DNA from: Branchiostoma floridae
Taxonomy: Eukaryota > Chordata > Leptocardii > Amphioxiformes > Branchiostomatidae
DNA length: 36,997 nt
Direction: 5' to 3'
NCBI RefSeq assembly: GCF_000003815.2
Contig: NC_049981.1
Span: 33,632,605 to 33,669,601, forward strand
The notes under the pieces were generated by a model. The model worked only from the letters and a program-made list of their open reading frames with translations, had not been told where the DNA came from and ran no database searches. Shown one piece after another: positions 1-9,700 of the stretch. Made by a program: the position numbers and the translations under genes. Position 1 is the first letter of the stretch, and the number at the start of each line of letters is the position of its first letter.

Positions 1-180
1 GCAGTACCAAAGGAAGCCGCTAGGGGGCCCAAATTCTAATTATTTTTCAGCTTTCATCGCAAACTACCAACACACCAAGTATGAAACCAATCCACCAGGC
101 CGTTCTTTAGTTATCTTGTTGACAGACAGACAGACAAACGCAGGATAAAATATAACCTCCATGACATTTCATGGAGGTAA
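1..180. mobile_element. Interspersed foldback element, family C, copy 1 (partial, reversed)
   Basis: The complement of positions 1-30 (gccccctagcggcttccttt) matches the block in the element at 34876. gacagacagacagacaaacg and ataacctcc match its TGTCTG run and GGTTATG start. A 9-bp hairpin cctccatga/tcatggagg lies at its end (157-177). Confidence 0.65.
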
Positions 181-306
181 TTATACATAAACTTTGTAGT
201 TGTATGTCTTATAGCATTGGAAATCATGCACTACAGGTTTCAGTGGGGTTCAAGTCGGTTGACCTGTTAAACGTGTTAGTCGTGTAAGTTACATTTATTT
301 GGGCGA

Positions 307-378
307 TTCACCGCGAACAACCCAATTGAAGCCCGCTCCGCGCTTTTCTTGGTTCACATCGCCTTGAGGATGGAGCTT
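307..378 (+). pseudogene. Decayed discoidin (F5/8C) C-terminal exon fragment
   Basis: The frame starting at 307 reads NNPIEARSALFLV followed by IALRMEL. This matches the intact discoidin exon at 2432-2576, which reads [13 protein letters not shown] and IALKLEIWG. The stretch between the two blocks is shortened, the Trp-containing segment and final Cys are gone, and no splice donor follows. It is best read as the relic of an upstream discoidin module of the same gene, left behind by cassette duplication. A badly sequenced but functional exon is less likely. Confidence 0.6.
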
Positions 379-488
379 CAGGCCGAAGCATTACCAGAAG
401 ATTTCTGTTGCAGCATTAGTTAGAGTCTAGTTCACTTTCAATGTTTTATCTTTGTTAATCGATGTGCATCTATATATCTCACGATCAG

Positions 489-749
489 CCCTGTTCTCTA
501 AGCTGACCCTCGAGGTTGCCGGGATAAATAGTCTCACCGTTTCCTGGGAAGTCTTCCGGGATCTTCAGATCTCAGGATACAAGCTCACGTCCGTTCGCGC
601 AGACGATGTGCAGGGCTCGTACCAGCAGCTGGTTCTCGCACATGGAGACACCTCAGCTACCGTGACGGGGCTGCTTGTCGGCACGGAGTACATACTGGAG
701 GTTGGGAACAGTCTTCAGGCAGAAGCCGCTGGAGCTTACAAGACAGCTG
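489..749 (+). CDS. Exon: fibronectin type III domain 1
   Basis: A phase 1-1 exon of 87 codons. It has the FN3 pattern [17 protein letters not shown], then [15 protein letters not shown] in the E-F region, and ends KTAG before a gtaagg donor. It is shorter and more diverged between strands C and E than the other five FN3 exons, lacking the tyrosine-serine C strand seen in the others. It is the duplicated partner of the exon at 4317-4598. The acceptor is cgatcag at 482-488. Confidence 0.75.
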
Positions 750-3700
750 GTAAGGCTTACGAAACAATTATGATGCTTCCGATCGATTCCAGTCCTGAAA
801 TAATGGGTCGGTACATAGCGTGATGATGAAGGGGCTAAGTAATGTAAGATAAGTCAGCGTGGTAGATCCGGTAAGGACCATTTGATTATTTTTTTCTGCT
901 TGAATGAAGTAAAACTGCCTCATCTTCAGATAACCAAAATGCTGGAAATGTAAGTAAAGTGAATCTGTTTTATTGCAGAATGCGATGCAGGTTATGACCT
1001 GAATGCCGATGGCAGGGATTGTGTTGGTGAGTTTTCTCTCTCATATTCCCTCGCTCCCTCCCCTGCTCCCTCCCCTGCTCCCTCCCCTGCTCCCTCCCTT
1101 GCTCCCTCCCTCCCTCCCTCCCTCCCTCCCTCCCTCCCTCCCTCCCTCCCTCCCTCCCTCCCTCCCTCGCTCCCTCCCTCCCTCGCTCCCTCCCTCCCTC
1201 CCTCCCTCCCTCCCTCCCTCCCTCCTTCCATCTATCTATCCAACCATCCATCCATCCATCCATCCATCCATCCATCCATCCATCCATCTATCCATCAAAC
1301 CATTTACGTTACGATGGTTATCCTCAGAGATACAATGATATTCACTCTTTCCTCATCTCTCAGTCTGTCAGAATCCGCTGGGGATGGAATCTGGTGCCAT
1401 ACCTGACAGCAGCATCACCGCATCCTCGTTCGCTGATGGAAAACCGCCCAAAGACGCACGTTTAAACGGAAACAGCGCATGGGTTCCGGAAAATGACAGA
1501 GCCGGAGAATGGTTACAGGTATTTATACAGTTTGATTTATTCAAAAGCCTTGTATTGCTTATTTGGAAAGGGATCATTTTCTGTTAGAATTATGGTAGGC
1601 AATTTCACCCACCACAACACTCATCAGGTTGACGCCACTTTCGTATTCGGAACCAAAATGATGCAATGCGTGCTTTGCCGCGGTGTAAACTCGTGCACGT
1701 TTTTAAAGTAGAGGAGCCTCACTTGAACCCACTTTCACTTGTTGATCAAAGCCAAATGTTTCTACTCTTTACCTCAACAATACCCGACCTCTCCATTGTA
1801 CTGGAATGATAAATATGCTGCATTGAGAATTAATGCTACATTGTTATGTCAGTTGTAATCACCTAGATCTGCTCCTTTGCGCTTCTACCCTTTACCACAA
1901 CAGTAAATGGAATAATAAATTTTCTGCATTGAGAATCAATGCTACATTGTTATGTCAGCTCCCAGCGCATGCCGTCAGTTGTAATCAACTAGATCTGCCC
2001 TCTTCACTTTGTTACGCTTTAACAAAATAATTACCATATTGTGCCATTTAGGTGGATCTAGGAGAGATGATGCGCATCGACGGCGCCATTACACAGGGTC
2101 ATTCCGGATCCTGGGTAACGGAGTACGTGCTCCAGTACAGTGCAGATGGGACAAGTTTTACGACACATGTGGGCAGCGATGGCTCAGATAAGGTAAAGTA
2201 GATACAAAACTATTCCAGATAAGACAAGTGATCATTTATTCTGTCCTGCAATCTTAACGAAAATCTGTACTGGTCACAATTGTTTGCTTTCGTAGACGAC
2301 TGTTAATACACACTTACGGATGTCGAGGGCTTAATTTCATGTCAATCAACGGAGATTGTTTCGTGGATAATACAAAAGATCTACAGAAGATTAAAAAACG
2401 CCTCCATTTCAATTATCATTTTACTTTCCAGATTTTTACAGCCAACGCGGACGACAGCACACCGGTCGCAAACCTCCTGAACAACCCAGTTGAAGCCCGT
2501 TATATGCGTTTCGTGGTCCAGTCCTGGTCCGATTCTGGTATCGCTCTAAAGCTGGAGATTTGGGGGTGTAACACCGGTAAGTTTCTGTTTTTGACTTGTT
2601 GACACTCCAGCCCACTTGTAATGTAAAAGTCATTGTTGATAGCCAAGTGCTATCAGGACTGACTCTCTATGATGCCGGGAAAGATCGTATCAAGACACAA
2701 TGGCTAATAAAGGTTATTGATTGATTGACTACCTTTTTGGTGTTTTTGCCTTACCATATGCTTGTTATATGTTAAGTAGATTTTACGCCACCATTTGTAC
2801 CTGCTTTCAGGTCATTCAAAGAAATGTTTTGCTTAGCTAGTCTCCAAGCAGATCCTACGGTGCCATAAAATAGTATGAAAGCTGGCCAAGGAATATAGCT
2901 GTCAAAGGGAGTTAAATGTGCACCGGATCGCATACACACTCTTAGGCCGGCTTCACTCCTTTGCCAGCTTTTGATACTTTCTTATGCTACCGTAGGATCT
3001 GCTTGGAGATTATGCTTAGCGACACGAAGGAAACGCCTGTCGCAAGTACTAGAAACGCACGAATTAGTTCTTTTAATTTTCCGCCATAATATACATGTAC
3101 ATCTAAAAGTCAGGCCGGCTTGTCAGGTGTCGTCCATACTACGTTTTAAGTGTGATATAATTCGCCCATGAAAAGACCTTTTACGATGATTTGTAATCTA
3201 TTATCGGCTAAATTTTATTTTTGCGTAGTAAACCCACAACCTACAGAGCTCTGTTCGTTTTGTGGTTGGAACATGACATCACATATCCCAATGCCTGTGG
3301 ATGATGTATATTTTTTAACAACAGTAATAGTAAGTTTAAGTTGGTACCTAATATACCTTCCAGTTCCACGTCTCTCGGGACTGACCCTAGAAGATGTCGG
3401 GCTGAACCTAGATAATGACGATCAGACTGACGATGATCAGCTCACCGTTTCCTGGGAAGTCGTGGGGAACCTTCCGATCTCGCGCTACAGCCTCAGCTAC
3501 AGCCTCGGCTACAGCCTCAGCTACAGCCTCAGCTACAGCTACCCCTTGGACCAGGAGGTTGGCTCCCCACCGACAGCAGACGCCACCTCGGCAACCGTGC
3601 CTGGGCTACAGGCCGACACGGACTACATCATCAGGCTCACTTCTTTTGATGATACTGACCAGCCAACCGGAGTTGTCAGCGGTACATTCAAGACAGGTGG

Positions 3701-6700
3701 GTGATGCTCGCACGATTTCCCGCGATGGAGTTTCCATGCGCGGCATTAGCGTCGTACGTCGTAAGTCGGGGAAGAACCGGGCAGGTTCAAACATTATAAA
3801 GCCGTGGTCACAAAGGTTGTGGGACATCATACGACGGGGGTGATAAGAGTGTAGCTACGTCAATTACAAGTAGAGGTCAAATGGATTTTGAACATGTTCA
3901 AAACGTCTCCATCGTCGTGCGATTTTTATTGTCCCCATAGCAGGCATCAATACGGCCATTTTTCTACTGATGAAGTGAAATATTCATTAATATTAATTCT
4001 AACCATGCTGTGGTGAGTTCAGTTTTCCTGATATTGTCGATGTTGATGAAAAGGGAATCAAACCTTCAGTAGCAACTGTTCACAGTAGCAACCAGAGAAC
4101 AGCGCGCACATAGAAGAGCCTGCTTGCAAGGCAAGGTTTTCCACGTGGCAGATTCAGTATCACGCGCAGGTGATGCATGCACTTGTTTGATGACTACATA
4201 CACGTGGGTTCATAATTAGATCAGATCAGCATCACCGGAAGATTTTGTGTTGCTGCACTTATTAGAGTCTAGTTCACTTACAATAATTTATCTTTCTTGA
4301 TCAATGTGCATTTCAGCCCCACGGCTCTCTGGGCTGACCCTCGACCGTGCCGGGATAAATAGCCTCACCGTTTCCTGGAAAGTCTTCGGAAATCTTCCGA
4401 CCTCCAGCTTCATCCTCAGCTACCAGCTGGCAGACGGGTCGGACTCGTCTGCGGACCTGCCCACACCACCCGCCGCAGAGGACATCTCGGCTACCGTGTC
4501 GGGGCTGCTTGTCGGCAGGGAATACACCATCACGCTCACTTCTAAAGACGAGAGCAGCCAGACCAACGCAGAAATCAGCGGAACTTACAAGACAGCTGGT
4601 AAGGCCTAAGAAAAAAATTATGATGCTTCCGATCGATTCCAGTCCTAAAATAATGGGTCAGGACATAGGGTGATGATGATTGGGCTAGGTAAGGTAAGGT
4701 AAGTCAGCGTGGTATATCCGTTAAGGACCATTTGATTCTTTGTTCTGCGTAAATGAAGTAAAACTGTCTCATCTTCAGAAAACCAAAATGTTGGAAATGT
4801 AAGTATAGTACTAAGTACATCTGTTATATTGCAGAATGCGATGCAGGTTATGACCTGAGTTCCGATGGCACGGATTGTTTTGGTGAGTTTTCTTCTCTTT
4901 CGTATTCTTTCTCTTCCTCCCTCCCTCTCTGCCTCCCCCTGACTTCCTCTCTCACTTCCTTCGACTGGTAATGTGGTGTGTTTAGTTTCCATAATCTTCC
5001 TCTTAGCAGAGAAAGAATTATGTACCATTTCTTAAAGAATCTTTGCTATGACCCGGCTACAGCATCAGTTCAGATCACTTGCCTTATGTCTTATTCTCGT
5101 CAACTACTTCACCACACAGTATCAGTGATCTCGGCCCTGACCCTTAAAATGGCCGGGGTTGATGATCTGGAAGTTTCCTGGACAAAGGCGGCTGGTGCTC
5201 AGATTGACAGCTACAGCCTCAGCTACGAGCCGGCGGACGGGACGGGCACTTCTGAGGAACTGAATTCCGCACCGGAACCAGGCGACATCTCGGCTACCGT
5301 GTCGGGACTGCTGCCCTACACACGCTACATCCTCACGCTCAACTCAACTGACCCGGACCGGCAAAACGGACATACCATCGGGACTTTCAGGACAGGTGGG
5401 TAGTACCGACATACTGAGACATTTAACCTTGGGCCGACATTGGGCTAGTACTACATTGTGTACAAAACTGAACTAAAACAACAGGAGCTAATTGACTCAT
5501 TTGCATTAACTGTGTCTTAGCCTTGCTATCCTTTGAAATCCAAATTGTCTTCAGCTTGACTTTGGCTTACCTTTGTTTTCTTTGGAACCCAAATTGTCTT
5601 CAGTCTGAATTGTCTTACAACGTTTCCTATTGGACAACTGAAATTGTCTTCATTCATAGTTAGAGTATAAAAGACCTGTTTCTTCCAGATCTCTTCAGTG
5701 TCACTGACTATCAAAGGATAGTGGATTCTATCTGAAACGTCTGGCCATTTCAAAGCCATATCCAGTTGCTTGAGTAACTATTTTTTTGGTGTAAAACTGA
5801 ATGGTGTATGATGAGTTATAATGGTTATCAGTCCCGCTTCTGGACCAGAAGGTTATGGGTTCCAATCCCGATCAGCCCGCTCCTAGTACGACATACAAGC
5901 CGCTGTCCTTTAAATTCAAAGAATCCACCATGTAGGTACTTTCTGAAAGAATAAATCGGTGCATCGCGTGGGGAATTCACAGAAACATGCATCTCCTTTC
6001 CACTGTCTGCCCTTTCTGAGGCCACACAAATTGCATTTCTTGGTTATCATATAAATCCTGTCCAACTATTTAATACTTGTAATGAGATAGTTGAGTATGG
6101 GTAACCCTGTAGAACTGCTGTGTACATGCATTTTGGCAAAGCACAGCGGCTGACCCTATCAAAGCCCGCTGTGTTCTTTAGTTGGTTCAAACGTGCCCCA
6201 TCGCCAGTACAGTAGCTTTCTGCTCTTGCCTTTCTTGGTGTTCGGATCACTTGCAATGTCTTATTTTTGTCAACCACTTCACCAAACAGAATCAGTGATC
6301 TCGGGCCTGACCCTTATACGGGCCGGGATTGATGATCTTGAAGTTTCCTGGACAAAGGACGCTAGTGCTCAGATTGACAGCTACAGCCTCAGCTACGAGC
6401 CGGCGGACGGGACGGGCACTTCTGTGGACCTGAATTCCGCACCGGGAGCAGACGACATCTCGGCTACCGTGCCGGGACTGCTGCCCTACACAAGCTACGT
6501 CATCACGCTCACTTCTTCTGACCAGGGCCGGGAAAACGGAGTAATCGTCGGGACTTTCAGGACAGGTGGGTAGTGCTGATGTACTGAGACATTTAACGTT
6601 GGACCGACATTGGGCTAGTACTACAGTAGGGTTAATTTTCTGTTGCAATGTTTTTCTGTTTCTGTTGCACTTTTTACTTCATTTGATATAAAATTACATG

Positions 6701-9700
6701 TACGTATGGGTTACCACCCAGGGCACATTGAAAACCGCGATATGTCACCCCTGGTAAATAAATAAAAACAAACAAACATTGTGTACAAAACTGAATGGTG
6801 TATAATAGGTTATTTGTCAACCACTTTACCACACAGAATCAGTGATCTCGGACCTGACCCTCGATGGGGGAGGAATGGACCAACTCGTTGTTTCATGGGG
6901 AAAAGCTCAAGGTTCTCAGATCTCGCGCTACAGCCTCAGCTACAGGCCGGTGGACGGGACGGGCTCGTACCGGGACCGGGAGCTGGACCCACCGGCAGCA
7001 GACGCCACCTCGGCTACCGTGTCGGGGCTGCTGCCCGGCATAAGCTACACCATCACGCTCACTTCCTTTCAACCGTTGGGCAACGCTGGCCGGCGAAAAA
7101 GAAGTGAGCAAGACCGGCAAAACGGAGTTATCACCAGGACATTCAGGACAGGTGGGTAATGAATGAATGAAGACCTTTATTGTACAGTTTTGCCCAACCG
7201 AGCTAAGTACAGGTCACAACAAGTCAAAACATATATACATATAAAATTGACCAAAATACCCCATTGCTTTATCCTCCCTGCAATCCAGCACGTATGCTTT
7301 CAGACAGTTTTCTTTTTCTGTTGGACTATTCCAGAGTCCGCTGTCGTGAACGTAGAGTGCGCCGAAGGCAACATGACCATTTCCATTCCGCGTGTGGCTC
7401 TGTCCGGTGTGGACGTGGGCAGCATGCACCTTCTGGACACCAGCTGCGTCGCCAGCGTGGACGTAGATTGGGTCACCCTGGAGACACACCTGGAGGAGTG
7501 CGGGACGCGGCGGCAGGTGAGGCACCACACCTCATTTCCGCCCCTCCTGGGTACTAGCTTAGTAATAATAAGTTTATTGCAAATTCTTGCCCGAGGGCTA
7601 TATAATTGCAGGTGACCAAAAAAAATAGACAAATAATGGTAAGCACTAAAACAGTATAGTAAGCGACTACTCTAGTCTAACTTAAAGATGTAACTTATTG
7701 GATTTGACTTCTTTTTCTGAGACAGTGGACCGCGAAAGATACCACTTTTTCTGTAATGTGTGGGTTTTGCGACGTTAAAAGGGGAGTAGTTTTCTTTTTC
7801 TAGCTTAGTGCGGCACGCCTAATTCCCTCCCCACATGGATACTAGCTTAGTGCGGCGCTCACACATGCAGGGGAAGAATTGAATTTATTAATAAGTGATT
7901 GCATTTGAGGTTGCTTCGTTTGTCACCAAGAAAGAGGGGGGGTGGGGCTGAAATAAGTCATAGCTACATGATTCTTTGGATCCAACTTGTCTGACATTAT
8001 TTGCTTTATTCAAACGCTCTTCGCATTTTGCACATTTTGGACTCCTCTGCCTCTTGTATTTCCGCAGATCTCAGGAGAAGACAAATTCATCTTCTCCAAC
8101 GAGGCCATCGCGGACGAGGTGACTGACTCCAGCGGCGCGGTGATTTACCAGGGAGTCAGCCTGCCCTTCCAATGCGAGTTCCTCCGTCAGTTCGACATCA
8201 CCCAGGGCGGGGACATCATGTTCGTCATCCCGCCGCCAAGGTAGGAACCTCCCGCACAGCTAAACCATGCTGAAGGCGTATATAGTAAGGGTCTTTAGGC
8301 ACAACCAGGGTTTGAATGGCTGGATAAGATTCTTGCTGCTACTTATAGCGGCGATAATGCCGTCCCAAACGTGGCTCAGTTTGTATCCCCCCTCATCTCT
8401 GTTCATGACTACTTCCTGATCCAGACTGCCCACTTTATCGTTTGGAACGGCATTCTCACTGCTGCAGCGCCACCTACATCGGCTATTAGTGGCAGCGAGA
8501 ATCAGATCATGTCATTCTAACCCTGATGATGGTGTCTGACAGACATCGAAACGTTGGAAGTAAGTACTCCCTGGTTGTGCCTAAAGAACCTTACTATATG
8601 AATAATTGACGACCTGATGAAGTTAAGGGCTATATGTTTAAGGCGACGTGTTGCCTTGCAGTAACCTGATACCACCGTTTCCTATCTCCTCCAGGTTTGA
8701 AATCATTGACGCGGAGGGAGAAATGACCTTGGAGATGCGAACGTACAAGTCTCCAGACTTCGGAGCAAGCTACAAGTCTACTGACTTCCCCATTAAGGTC
8801 GGCAACTTTGTATTCAAGTTTTACCCGTCTCCTTGTACAGACATACATACTTACATACATACCTACCTACCTACCTACATACATACATGACCTTTATTTT
8901 AACCGGATGGCCCTGTGGACCAAAGTCGCTCCTCCTAGACGTCCAGTGTGAGGGGTAGGTGTTTTTTGTTTGTTTGTTTATTTATTTATTTATTTATTTG
9001 CACAACAAAAAATACATAAGAAATACAGAAAGTAGCTGATCTTGTACTTGATCATCCCAGGTCACACCGGATGACCGTCTGAACTTTGGCCTGAGCGTGA
9101 CGTCACCGCTTGACAACGTGGAGCTGTTTGCACGTGACTGTGTGTCCACCCCCAGTACCGACCCGAACGACTCTCCAAGGGTCGACATCATCGTGGATGG
9201 GTACGTTTGCACCTGGGTTATTTATATTTAAGAGTCTCATGTATGTAGAAAACGAAGTACACTTTGTCCCGGAGTGTTCCCTGTACAAAGACCTGCAAAA
9301 TGCATTCGTTAATGCTGCACATGTATATTAAAAAAATATGCGCACATGACGAAGGAAGATCTGTTCAAATACCTTATGTCATCATCTAACTACGATATAC
9401 TGGAAAAACTCTGTAAGTTCGTCTACACATGCTTTAAGAAGAGAAGAAGCAGTGAACTGTAGTTTATGTATAGCTTTCCGTTTACTCCCTTTGTACCAAA
9501 CTAACTGCATTTAGCCCCAATGGGGTATGAATATGCAATAAACGTCATTGTCATTATATCTCACTAATTTGACAAAGTTGAATAACTGATTGCGGCAGAT
9601 TAGTCAGGACGGCTTTGTAGCTGGAATTTGTTGGTTGGTTGGTTAGTTATTTGGTTGGCTTGTGTTGGTTGTTTGTGATAAGTTTGTTTGTTTGTTTGTT

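Larger units (their letters stand above)
385..1030 (+). repeat. Duplicated FN3 + half-EGF cassette, copy 1
   Basis: Exons and introns of this block align with 4223-4886. Examples are the upstream intron motif ttagagtctagttcact, the post-FN3 intron ggtaaggc...gatgcttccgatcgattcc and the motif gatgaagggg/gatgattggg. Similarity in introns shows a fairly recent tandem duplication, with the discoidin exons between the copies. Confidence 0.8.

Noticed and set aside
970-1338. Open frames on both strands through the CCCT/CCAT run
   Set aside because: Pure microsatellite translation; the only real exon here is the 48-bp half-EGF at 979-1026.
1372-1518. Using the AG at 1370-1371 as the discoidin acceptor
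   Set aside because: It gives a stop after WCHT in the phase set by the half-EGF exon, and loses the first discoidin cysteine. The AG at 1362-1363 solves both.
1833-2030. Short plus-strand frame with repeated NATLLCQL
   Set aside because: An imperfect intronic direct repeat (about 1821-1990) in the intron between discoidin exons; not coding.
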